DNA of 64,000 nucleotides from Dyadobacter sp. CECT 9275 (GTDB lineage: Bacteria; Bacteroidota; Bacteroidia; Cytophagales; Spirosomataceae), in contig NZ_CAJRAF010000004.1 of NCBI RefSeq assembly GCF_907164905.1, positions 806,001-870,000 of the forward strand, given 5' to 3'. Positions 54,754-62,468 of this stretch are shown in pieces. A program made the position numbers and the translations under genes. The notes under the pieces are model-generated. The model did not search any database. It was not told where the DNA came from and saw nothing but the letters and a program-made list of their open reading frames with translations. Position 1 is the first letter of the stretch. Each line of letters begins with the position of its first letter.

Positions 54754-54948
54754 TCAGGATAACCTGACGGAATAGAGTGGCTTATAGATGCGTGGCCGCT
54801 TACCTCCCTTTGTTGCCTGGCTCTGTACCGAACCAAACGGATGCTGATTCTTTGCAAAAACCTTGCTTGGAAACGGATTCGTACTGTCGGCAAATTGCTC
54901 AAAGGTATCTTCTCTTTTTGGATATGCGGTGTTGGTGATGGCTTTCAT
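54754..54948 (-). CDS. Possible small protein of 64 residues
   Basis: Open frame from ATG 54948, 114 bp downstream of the sulfatase stop in the same orientation, within a 423-bp gap that otherwise holds only the hairpin at 54646. The product is basic and polar (KREDTFEQFADSTNPF, KGGKRPRIYKPL), with no signal or known domain. It may be a genuine small gene, a relic of a longer one, or chance. An overlapping + strand frame of 120 codons looks less likely. Confidence 0.3.
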   Translation of the reverse strand: MKAITNTAYPKREDTFEQFADSTNPFPSKVFAKNQHPFGSVQSQATKGGKRPRIYKPLYSVRLS

Positions 54949-55062
54949 GATTTCTGGTTTTATACGTTGAGAGAATGTTTTCCTCCATGTATTATAAAAT
55001 CATGCCTGTACCGGCTTACCAATCCATTTATATTGTTTTTTGATTACACCAGAAAAATTGCG

Positions 55063-56478
55063 CTACCTCTTATCAAGCTGGTTTTCAACCGGGACAACCG
55101 TGGATTGATGCTTTTGAAGGGCAGTTTTCAGTTGGGCAATAATTTCGGGATGATCCCTGGCTATATTATACTTTTCAGAGGGATCCTCATTCAGATTGTA
55201 TAACAGCGGCGGGTTGTGGATAGTCCTATCATTGCTGCCATACTCATCCTGCGTGATAAAATGAGCCTTGTACGCCCCCACACGTATAGCAAAAACCTGG
55301 GTGTCGCGGTAGTAAACCACCTCTGACCGTGGATTGATGCCGGTCCCAAAAATAACCGGTGAAATATCAAACCCGTCATAAACCCTGTCCGACGGCATTT
55401 TAGCTCCAGCCAGTTTGGTGAAAGTGGGGAAAAGGTCCAGTGTGGTGGCAATCTCAGGCCTCACCCCAGGTTTCAACTTACCCGGCCACCAGAAAATAGT
55501 TGGTTCTCGCATGCCTCCTTCAAAAGTCCCTCCTTTTCCACCTTTCAGGATACCGCCGCTTCCACCTTGAGTACCAAAAGTCAGCCAGGGTCCGTTATCA
55601 CTCGTGAAAACCACCAGCGTGTTTTTGGACATACCTGTTTCACGCAGTGTCTGCAGCACCTGTCCGACACTCCAGTCCAACTCTTCTATCACATCACCAT
55701 ACAATCCCCTTAAACTTTTATTTTCAAATTCCTTTGAACGAAACAATGGAACATGCGGCATGGAATGCGCCAGATACAGAAAAAAAGGTTTATCTCTTTT
55801 GGCTTTAATAAATTTAACTACCTCTTCGGTATACCTCCTGGTGATGGTATGCTGGTCGGCGGGTTGCTCAATCGTGGTGGTATTTCGTTTTAATGGTACA
55901 TTGAAATACTCGATTTTTGAATTTGCAAAGGCCTCTTTCCTGTCAACGTTTGTTACGAAATCCATATCATTGCTGTAAGGAATACCAAAATACTCATCAA
56001 ATCCGTGGGCATTCGGTGTATAGTCAGGCAAATGCCCCAGATGCCATTTCCCCACGCAGGCGGTGGCATATCCGGCTTTTTTCAGCTGGCGTGCCAGTGT
56101 AATTTCTGACTGGGGCAGTCCACCCTTTGAATCAGGGAACAGTACTCTGTTTTTCTCACTGGCCATACCCGACCGCACCGGCAGCCTGCCCGTCAGTAAT
56201 CCGGCGCGGCTCGGTGTACAAACCGGCGCAGCCACGTAGAAATTTGTCCAGCGCTGGCCCTCTGCTGACATCCGGTCCAGATTTGGCGTCATAATTGTGG
56301 GGTGGCCAAATGCGCCTAGGTCACCGTAGCCAAGATCATCACAGAAAATAACAACGATATTCGGCTTCGTATCAGGAACCTGGGCGTATAGCGACATTGA
56401 AGATAAAACACCGGACCCGATCACGACGAGCAGACTGGAAATCACGGATTTAACAACCGTATTGTACTTATCAATCAT
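55063..56478 (-). CDS. Exported formylglycine-dependent sulfatase
   Basis: A 471-residue sulfatase with signal peptide (about 10-32, ending LYAQ). The metal site appears as VIFCDDLGYGD. The activation motif is Cys87-Thr-Pro-Ser-Arg91 followed by AGLLTGR, so the cysteine needs conversion to formylglycine. Further blocks are YATACVGKWHLG, FFLYLAHSMPHVPL and VVFTSDNGPW. It removes sulfate esters from a glycan or aryl substrate in the periplasm. The second sulfatase gene lies 41 bp upstream, so the two are probably co-transcribed. No sulfatase-maturing enzyme gene is in the window. Confidence 0.93.
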   Translation of the reverse strand: MIDKYNTVVKSVISSLLVVIGSGVLSSMSLYAQVPDTKPNIVVIFCDDLGYGDLGAFGHPTIMTPNLDRMSAEGQRWTNFYVAAPVCTPSRAGLLTGRLPVRSGMASEKNRVLFPDSKGGLPQSEITLARQLKKAGYATACVGKWHLGHLPDYTPNAHGFDEYFGIPYSNDMDFVTNVDRKEAFANSKIEYFNVPLKRNTTTIEQPADQHTITRRYTEEVVKFIKAKRDKPFFLYLAHSMPHVPLFRSKEFENKSLRGLYGDVIEELDWSVGQVLQTLRETGMSKNTLVVFTSDNGPWLTFGTQGGSGGILKGGKGGTFEGGMREPTIFWWPGKLKPGVRPEIATTLDLFPTFTKLAGAKMPSDRVYDGFDISPVIFGTGINPRSEVVYYRDTQVFAIRVGAYKAHFITQDEYGSNDRTIHNPPLLYNLNEDPSEKYNIARDHPEIIAQLKTALQKHQSTVVPVENQLDKR

Positions 56479-56519
56479 ACTTAGAATCAGATTAGATCAT
56501 CAACATTTAAGGAAACTTT

Positions 56520-57896
56520 TTAGTGAGGTTTTTGCCAGGGTACCCGTCCGCCTTCCTGGATATGCCGCATCAGCAACTTATTAAGTTCTTTATATACTTC
56601 AGGATTTTCAGCAATGACATTGTGTTTCTCCGCTTTGTCATTTTCCATATCAAAAAGCTCCATCGGTTTGTGTGGAGCATTTTTCACAAGCTTCCATTTC
56701 CCCTTGCGCAGACAGTAGCTGGACATTCCTGCGTAATCCATACCGCCTTCCCTTCTGGTGAAGTAGAGCTCCCTTTCCTCTTGTTTTTCCTGGGCATCCG
56801 CATTCATAAGTGTCGGCAGAAAACTTCGTCCGTCTTCTCCTTTCGCTTCCAGTCTCACCAGCTGAAGCAGCGTAGGATACAAATCCATAGACACATTCGG
56901 CTGAACCGAAATGCGGCCCGCCTGGATGCGAGCCGGCCATGACATGCAGGTCGGTACGCGCAATCCGCCTTCATACATACTCTGTTTTCCGTCTCTTAAA
57001 GCCCCATTATTGGCCATGCTTGGCAAATGGCCGCCATTATCACTGCTATAAATAATGAGGGTGTTTTCATATAAGCCTTCTTCCTTTAAAGTCTGGGTTA
57101 CCTTCCCGATTCCATCGTCCATGTGTTCTATCAGCGCCACCAGTCTGGCTCGTTTTTCGTCGATTCCGGGTTCACGTTTCCTGACCTTCTCGAGCCATTC
57201 CTGCGGTGGCTGCACCGGTGTGTGCGGTGCGTTGTAGGCCAGGTATAAAAAAAACGGCCGCTTTGACTTTGCCTGCTTTTTAATGTAATCCTGAGACCAT
57301 TGCGTAAAGAGGTCGGTTGCATGACCTTTCGGGTCAATTACTTTTTCGTTTTCCCTCATGTAGTTGATATCGTGCCGGCGGTGCGCCCAGTAATCATCCA
57401 TCATGTCGCCCAGCCAGCCGTGAAAATATTCAAACCCGCGCTCGTTGGGCGTATTCGGGGACTCCAGTCCCAGGTGCCATTTACCTATAATTGCGGTGTG
57501 ATATCCCTTTTTTCTAAGCATGGCAGGGAGCAAAGGGCCTTTGGGACTTAAATATCCCCAGTTGTCCTCCGGGTATGTACGGATTACACCAGGAACACCC
57601 ACCACGTCAGGATAATTACCGGTAAGCAGAGCCGCCCTGGTGGGCGAACATACCGGACAGTTGGCATAAAAATTATCAAACCGGATGCCGTTTTTCGCGA
57701 TCTGGTCAATATGAGGGGTCCGCAGATCTTTGGTTCCGTAATAGCCCACGTCGTGATAGCCCTGATCGTCCGTAAGTATCAGCAGTATGTTAGGCAGTTT
57801 TTCAACCACAACGGGTTCGCGGGTAGCGGCCATCAAACAAATTGCGGCGAAACTTAATACTACGGCCGTTGGTGCGTTCCATTTTTTCCTTGTCAT
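56520..57896 (-). CDS. Exported formylglycine-dependent sulfatase, first of pair
   Basis: A 458-residue sulfatase with signal peptide (AVVLSFAAICLMAATR). Key blocks are LLILTDDQGYHDVGYYG (metal Asp pair 43-44), activation motif Cys83-Ser-Pro-Thr-Arg87 followed by AALLTGNYP, YHTAIIGKWHLG and LIIYSSDNGGHLPS. The N-terminal Lys/His set for sulfate binding seems complete. It is separated by 41 bp from the downstream sulfatase and diverges from a large GH-like protein, with an inverted repeat between them. The pair could remove two sulfate positions from one glycan, but no CAZyme of clear family is adjacent. Confidence 0.92.
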   Translation of the reverse strand: MTRKKWNAPTAVVLSFAAICLMAATREPVVVEKLPNILLILTDDQGYHDVGYYGTKDLRTPHIDQIAKNGIRFDNFYANCPVCSPTRAALLTGNYPDVVGVPGVIRTYPEDNWGYLSPKGPLLPAMLRKKGYHTAIIGKWHLGLESPNTPNERGFEYFHGWLGDMMDDYWAHRRHDINYMRENEKVIDPKGHATDLFTQWSQDYIKKQAKSKRPFFLYLAYNAPHTPVQPPQEWLEKVRKREPGIDEKRARLVALIEHMDDGIGKVTQTLKEEGLYENTLIIYSSDNGGHLPSMANNGALRDGKQSMYEGGLRVPTCMSWPARIQAGRISVQPNVSMDLYPTLLQLVRLEAKGEDGRSFLPTLMNADAQEKQEERELYFTRREGGMDYAGMSSYCLRKGKWKLVKNAPHKPMELFDMENDKAEKHNVIAENPEVYKELNKLLMRHIQEGGRVPWQKPH

Positions 57897-57964
57897 GGTT
57901 AATAATCGGTTTGGGTTAAGGATACACGTACTATGGTGCGAGACAGGATCGAAACCATCGGTGA

Positions 57965-58001
57965 AAATACTTATTCTATTTAAGAAGTAGAGTAAGTATT
58001 T
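57965..58001. promoter_or_regulatory. Inverted repeat between divergent sulfatase and GH-like genes
   Basis: AAATACTTATTCTA (57965-57978) and TAGAGTAAGTATTT (57988-58001) are complementary at 13 of 14 positions around a 9-nt loop. The element lies 68 bp upstream of the first sulfatase gene and about 160 bp upstream of the GH-like gene. A shared operator for the divergent pair is plausible. Confidence 0.5.
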
Positions 58002-58162
58002 GCTTTAAATTCATTCAATTGCTCTTTTCCGTTTAACGTGGTCGGATACCTGATATGGACCGTTAATAAAGTCGGAAATTGAATCTCGGCTCAACTGGCC
58101 TGATACCGCGCCTTGCCAGTATATACTTACAAGTTTTCTTTTACATTGAAATCACTATTCCT

Positions 58163-60538
58163 ATGCATTCCAAAATACCTCCCACTTGCGCTTTACGGGC
58201 ATCATTGACAGCCTGTTTTACATGGCTATTGCTGAGTATCTGTTGGTCTGTCGGTGCGCAAAGTGTAAATCTTAAAAATCCCGTTTTAGTTGTTTCCCCC
58301 AATATTCCGCTTCCTATGCGGGAAACGGCGGCCAAGGTTCTTGCCGAGGAAATAGGAAAAAGAACGGATTTTGCGGTTAAAACGCAGACCGCATGGCCCA
58401 AAGCCGGGACACCGGTAATTGCCCTGGTGATGGCATCCGATACAGAACTGAACGGGAAAAGGGTACCTGCCAAACGCGGAGCGGATAGTCCTGAATTTAA
58501 AAAAGAAGGTTACCGTGTGGTATCCGAAATCTCGGGCAAGGAAAATATCACCTGGATCATCGGTGCTGATGCCAGAGGTATCCTGTTTGGTTCAGGCTGG
58601 CTGCTTCGTAATCTGAGAATGGACAAAAACCTACTTCAATTAGATGAAAAGGCCGATTTTGCCTCTTCGCCGGATTATCCTATCCGTGGCCACCAGCTGG
58701 GTTACCGTACCACGGCCAACACCTATGACGCCTGGTCAGTAGCACAGTTCGACCAGTACATCCGGGAACTCGCCATTTTCGGGACTAATGCGATTGAAGG
58801 GATACCTTTTCAGGAAGGGCAGGCGCCCAGTCCTCATTTTAAGATCCCTTCCGCTGAAATGCGGATCAGAATGAGCGAAATATGCCAGGCTTATGATATG
58901 GACTACTGGCTATGGACACCCGGGACGTTTGACATGAAGACCGAGAAGGATAAGAGAGCTGCAGAACTTCAGATGCACGAAGACTTTTATAAAAAATGTC
59001 CCAGGCTGGACCACATATTTTTCCCAGGCGGGGACCCTGGCGACAATCATCCTTCGGAGGTAATGCCGTTTTTAAAGGAGCTTCAGAGCCGGCTGGTGAA
59101 ATACCATCCCAACGCAAAAGTGTGGATTTCCCTGCAGGGTTTCAGCGTTGAACAAATCGATTATTTCTATCATTACCTGGAAACCGAAAAGCCCACCTGG
59201 CTGCAAGGGGTGGTGTCCGGCCCGGGAAGTCCTTCCATGGCCGAAACCCGGTATCGCCTGCCCAAAAACTACCAGCACCGGGAGTATCCCGATATTACCC
59301 ACTCGGTACGCTGTGAGTTCCCGGTTGAAAAATTCGACCAGGCCTATGCCCTGACACTCGGAAGGGAATCGGTAAACCCCCGTCCTTATGCATTTGCAAA
59401 AATCCATGAGAAATATGCCCCGTTCACTGATGGCTTCGTATCCTATTCGGACGGCAGCCACGACGATTTCAACAAGGTACTGTGGAGCATGCGCGCCTGG
59501 GATATCAAAAAAGATGTTCACCAGATACTGAAAGAATATGCCAGCTTTTTCTTTGGAAAAAGTACCGAAAACACGGCTGCCAGTGGCATAGAAGCCCTGG
59601 AACAAAACTGGAAAGGACCGCTGGCCGAAAACGGTGGCGTGGAAATGACCTACCTTTTCTGGAAAAACCTGGAAGCTGCCCACCCAAAACTGAAAAATAA
59701 CTGGCGCTGGCAAATGCTGGTGCACCGGGCCTATTACGACCAGTATACCCGGCTGAGGCTTATTTACGAGCAGGAGCTGGAAAAACAGGCCAATGAAATC
59801 CTGAATAGTGCCAACGTCCAAACCATTGAAAAATCAATGGAACTTGCCCTGAAAACAGTAAACAAGGGTGATACGGAACCCATTGCCAGGGATATCAGAA
59901 AACACCTGGACGACCTGAGCGACGCGCTTTATATCACGATAGGTTACCAGACTAGTACCGCCAAACACAAACCAAAGAGCCCCGAGCGCGGTGTGGTAAT
60001 GGATTTTGTGGATTATCCGCTCAACAACCGCTGGTGGCTCACCGACGAATTTGAAAGGATCAGGAAGATAACCGATCCGGACCAACAACTGGCGGAGCTT
60101 AAAAAGATCGTGACCTGGGAAAATCCGGGACCTGGAAGTTATTATGACGATATCTCCAGTGTAAGCAAGGGCCCCCGTGTGAAAACCATCTCGGATGATG
60201 CCACTGATGTGGCCTGGTGGGACAATGGCAAAAGCAGAAAACGGCTTTCGTCTCAGCTTTTCCAACGCGAACCTGAGCTCGATTACGAAAACCTCGACCC
60301 CCAGGCTCGTTACAGGATACGGGTGTGTGGCTACGGGGATGCTCTTTTGCGTGTAGACGGGAAACGCCTTGCACCGGTTTTGTACAACAAAGAACAGGAT
60401 AGTTTTAAAGAATGGATTGTCCCCCTGTCGCTTACGCAGGATGGAAAAATTTCCGTGACATTTGACGGCCCCGAAGAATCGGAGCTGAACTGGAGGAAAA
60501 ACTCGAAAATATCTGATATCTGGTTGTTGAAGCAATAG
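58163..60538 (+). CDS. Exported large glycoside-hydrolase-like protein (GH20b/alpha-glucuronidase-type N-domain)
   Basis: From ATG 58163 (MHSKIPPT) the protein has 791 residues and a signal ending SVGAQS; a start 84 bp upstream would bury the signal. The N-terminal alpha/beta domain (about 30-140) with ETAAKVLAEEIGKRT, ALVMASDTELNGK and WIIGADARGILFGSGWLLR resembles the non-catalytic domain shared by GH20 and GH67 enzymes. A TIM-barrel-like centre follows (DYPIRGHQLGYRTTANTYD, YDMDYWLWTPGTFD, HIFFPGGDPGDNHPSE). The C-terminal part includes a beta domain (YRIRVCGYGDALLRVDG). The exact family and substrate are not recognised. It diverges from two sulfatases, so a sulfated or uronic-acid glycan is possible. 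Confidence 0.72.
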   Translation: MHSKIPPTCALRASLTACFTWLLLSICWSVGAQSVNLKNPVLVVSPNIPLPMRETAAKVLAEEIGKRTDFAVKTQTAWPKAGTPVIALVMASDTELNGKRVPAKRGADSPEFKKEGYRVVSEISGKENITWIIGADARGILFGSGWLLRNLRMDKNLLQLDEKADFASSPDYPIRGHQLGYRTTANTYDAWSVAQFDQYIRELAIFGTNAIEGIPFQEGQAPSPHFKIPSAEMRIRMSEICQAYDMDYWLWTPGTFDMKTEKDKRAAELQMHEDFYKKCPRLDHIFFPGGDPGDNHPSEVMPFLKELQSRLVKYHPNAKVWISLQGFSVEQIDYFYHYLETEKPTWLQGVVSGPGSPSMAETRYRLPKNYQHREYPDITHSVRCEFPVEKFDQAYALTLGRESVNPRPYAFAKIHEKYAPFTDGFVSYSDGSHDDFNKVLWSMRAWDIKKDVHQILKEYASFFFGKSTENTAASGIEALEQNWKGPLAENGGVEMTYLFWKNLEAAHPKLKNNWRWQMLVHRAYYDQYTRLRLIYEQELEKQANEILNSANVQTIEKSMELALKTVNKGDTEPIARDIRKHLDDLSDALYITIGYQTSTAKHKPKSPERGVVMDFVDYPLNNRWWLTDEFERIRKITDPDQQLAELKKIVTWENPGPGSYYDDISSVSKGPRVKTISDDATDVAWWDNGKSRKRLSSQLFQREPELDYENLDPQARYRIRVCGYGDALLRVDGKRLAPVLYNKEQDSFKEWIVPLSLTQDGKISVTFDGPEESELNWRKNSKISDIWLLKQ

Positions 60539-60555
60539 TAAAAAATGTACCTGAT

Positions 60556-60587
60556 TCATCGCGCAGAAAGCCAAATCTGCGCGATGA
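60556..60587 (+). terminator. Hairpin terminator after the GH-like gene
   Basis: TCATCGCGCAGA and TCTGCGCGATGA form a perfect 12-bp stem with an 8-nt loop, 17 bp after the stop, followed by TCTTTATAA. Good stem, short T-tract. Confidence 0.75.
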
Positions 60588-60692
60588 TCTTTATAAGGCA
60601 TTGCAAAAAGTAAAAATAAATTAACGCTGCGCTGATCGGCATATCGTTATCGGTTGTTAATTTGCCCGCTCTTGATATTGTATATACCCTCT

Positions 60693-60710
60693 GAAGATAC
60701 CTGTATCTTC
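60693..60710. promoter_or_regulatory. Palindrome upstream of the GDPD gene
   Basis: GAAGATAC-CT-GTATCTTC, a perfect 8-bp inverted repeat with a 2-bp centre, lies 26 bp before the GDPD start, where a repressor site or a 5'-UTR hairpin would act. A half-site like that of the LacI-type palindromes (CGTTATCGG) occurs near 60644. Confidence 0.45.
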
Positions 60711-60736
60711 CCTTCGGATGGATCATTTGACTGACT

Positions 60737-61660
60737 ATGAAAAACCCCCATTTTTGTCTGGTGCTGATTTTGCTTTTGTCTGTTGAAGTATCTGGCCAGC
60801 GTAACATGCACTTTATCAAGACAAAAAATGCGAAGGAACTTCATGCTTTTTTCAGATACACTGGCAATGATGCCATACTGGTAACCGGGCACCGTGGTGG
60901 AATGGTGAAAGGGTTCCCCGAAAATTCAATTGCCACATTTGAAAATACCTTAAAACACACCCCCGCTTTTTTCGAAATTGATCCCCGGCTCACCAAAGAC
61001 AGCGTGATCATGCTCCTGCATGACCCTACGCTGGAGCGTACCACCACGGGCAAGGGAAAACTGGCCGATTACACTTTTGCAGAACTGAAAAACTTCCGCC
61101 TGAAAGATGCACAGGGACATGTTACCGATTATCCCATTCCAACGTTGGCTGAGGTGATCGAATGGGCGCGGGGAAAGACCATTCTGAATCTGGATCATAA
61201 GGATGTACCCCTTGAAATGACGGCAGCACTTATCCGGAAACATAAGGCAGACGGCTTTGTTATGCTCACTGTACACAACCCGCAGCAGGCAAGCTTTTAT
61301 CTGGAACAAAATAAAAACAGTACCTTCTCCGCTTTTATCAGGTCGAAAGAGGAATTTGAGGATTACCGTAAAGCAGGTATCCCTTTTACGCAACTCATTG
61401 CCTACATAGGGCCATGGGTGAAACCGGAGAATCAGGAATTATATCGTTTGCTGAACAAAGAGGGTGCAATGTGTATGATATCAGCGGCGTCGTCCTATGA
61501 CAAACTCAAAAGTGCTGAGGAACGGAAAGCCGCCTATCTGTCCATTGCCAGAGACGGTGCTACCATTATTGAGTCGGACTACCCTATTGAAGTGGCAGAA
61601 TCTATCCGGCCTCTGCAACAGGAGAAAAGCCCTCAAAAGAAATTTTTCAGCAGGAAATGA
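60737..61660 (+). CDS. Exported glycerophosphodiester phosphodiesterase family protein
   Basis: A 307-residue GDPD TIM barrel with signal peptide (FCLVLILLLSVEVSGQ). Catalytic motifs are VTGHRGG (His52, Arg53), GFPENSIATFENT, metal ligands Glu80 and Asp82 in FFEIDPRL, and LLHDPTLERTT (His95), followed by ILNLDHKD. It hydrolyses glycerophosphodiesters or related phosphodiesters, possibly glycosylphosphate compounds, in the periplasm. The C-terminus ends in a basic tail (SPQKKFFSRK). It stands alone between a terminator and the convergent DUF1801 gene. Confidence 0.92.
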   Translation: MKNPHFCLVLILLLSVEVSGQRNMHFIKTKNAKELHAFFRYTGNDAILVTGHRGGMVKGFPENSIATFENTLKHTPAFFEIDPRLTKDSVIMLLHDPTLERTTTGKGKLADYTFAELKNFRLKDAQGHVTDYPIPTLAEVIEWARGKTILNLDHKDVPLEMTAALIRKHKADGFVMLTVHNPQQASFYLEQNKNSTFSAFIRSKEEFEDYRKAGIPFTQLIAYIGPWVKPENQELYRLLNKEGAMCMISAASSYDKLKSAEERKAAYLSIARDGATIIESDYPIEVAESIRPLQQEKSPQKKFFSRK

Positions 61661-61670
61661 TAGCCGGTTT

Positions 61671-62027
61671 TTAAAGCCCCAGATTTTTCTTCACCCTGAA
61701 GGCGGTTATTCTGGCAATCAGTTCCATAGGCAACGGCTGATCAATCGGGAATTGAACCGAACCTTTAGCTCCTTTATATACAGAAAGTTCGTCCTTAAAT
61801 TCCTCTATCCCGGTAGGCGTAGGATAAAACCCGATGTGATTACGGTATCCGGCAAAATGTACCAGATTTCCCTTGAGCTTAAACGTGGGAATACCATAGT
61901 TGATCGTTTCTTCCGCATCGGGGGCTACTTTTTTGATGGTAGCCCTTACCTCCTCCAGAAGCAGCCTTACGTCCTCCGGGAAGCCGCTGAGGTACTCATC
62001 TATCGTTGTCGGTTTTTCTGTTGCCAT
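61671..62027 (-). CDS. DUF1801/YdhG-like small protein
   Basis: A 118-residue cytoplasmic protein of the DUF1801 family, a YjbR/CyaY-like fold. Typical blocks are TIDEYLSGFPEDVRLLLEEVR, ETINYGIPTFKLKGNLVHFAGY, IGFYPTP and GSVQFPIDQPLPMELIARI. Some relatives are described as iron chaperones, but the role is not established. It is convergent with GDPD (10 bp gap). A higB toxin remnant lies just upstream. Confidence 0.85.
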   Translation of the reverse strand: MATEKPTTIDEYLSGFPEDVRLLLEEVRATIKKVAPDAEETINYGIPTFKLKGNLVHFAGYRNHIGFYPTPTGIEEFKDELSVYKGAKGSVQFPIDQPLPMELIARITAFRVKKNLGL

Positions 62028-62053
62028 AGGTTCTTTAAAGCATCAACTGTATC

Positions 62054-62299
62054 CTACTCGCTATGTGTTCCTATAAATCTTACTTCAACAATTTCATCTA
62101 AATAGTCTATTTCTACAATCAGACGATATTTATTGCCCACAATCTTAAATCTGGCCCGGCTACCTGGAATGATCGATGCCTTTGGAAAATCTTTCAAAAC
62201 ATCAGCTGATTTTTTCCAGACCGCCTTTTTGTTTCCCCTCCAATATCCGACAAAATTTTGAGGTAAACCGGTCAGGTAATCACTTTGAGGTGAAATGTT
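62054..62299 (-). pseudogene. HigB-type toxin remnant (RelE-like mRNA interferase), N-terminus lost
   Basis: The frame between stops at 62300-62302 and 62054-62056 has no ATG. It encodes [19 protein letters not shown], then [20 protein letters not shown], then [24 protein letters not shown]. These match the centre and C-terminus of HigB toxins (GNKYRLI and V-RFIGTH blocks). The usual following Tyr-Asp is a TAG stop and then GAT, which looks like a nonsense change. The N-terminal third is missing and no HigA antitoxin follows. I read it as a decayed toxin-antitoxin locus; a non-ATG start for a short product cannot be excluded. Confidence 0.75.
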
Positions 62300-62315
62300 C
62301 TATGCATTACCTAAA

Positions 62316-62335
62316 AACATGACCAGGATCATGTT
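62316..62335. promoter_or_regulatory. Crp/Fnr-type palindrome upstream of the CoA-transferase gene
   Basis: AACATGA-CCAGGA-TCATGTT is a perfect 7-bp inverted repeat with a 6-bp centre, giving the TGA-N6-TCA core of Crp/Fnr-family sites. An imperfect -7 box TAATTTCG lies at 62377-62384, so the site centre would be about -60 to -65, a usual activator position. Oxygen, NO or cAMP-type control of acetate/CoA metabolism is a reasonable guess. Confidence 0.55.
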
Positions 62336-62468
62336 CTGAACCTGCCGCTGTCACCTTAAAAGGTATCAGCAGACATTAATTTCGCATCATCAAATCACAA
62401 TAATCGGTGACTTTCATGAACTTATACTTAGAAAACCGATTATTGTTAACCACTCAAACCAGCGCTTT

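Noticed and set aside
54841..55203. A 120-codon + strand frame between the M81 and sulfatase genes
   Set aside because: It overlaps the C-terminus of the sulfatase gene on the other strand, has scattered Cys/Phe-rich composition and no recognisable start context or domain.
59072..60601. Two minus-strand frames of about 250 codons opposite the GH-like gene
   Set aside because: They are complementary-strand shadows of a long coding gene with a signal peptide and normal codon pattern; their own proteins show no domain.
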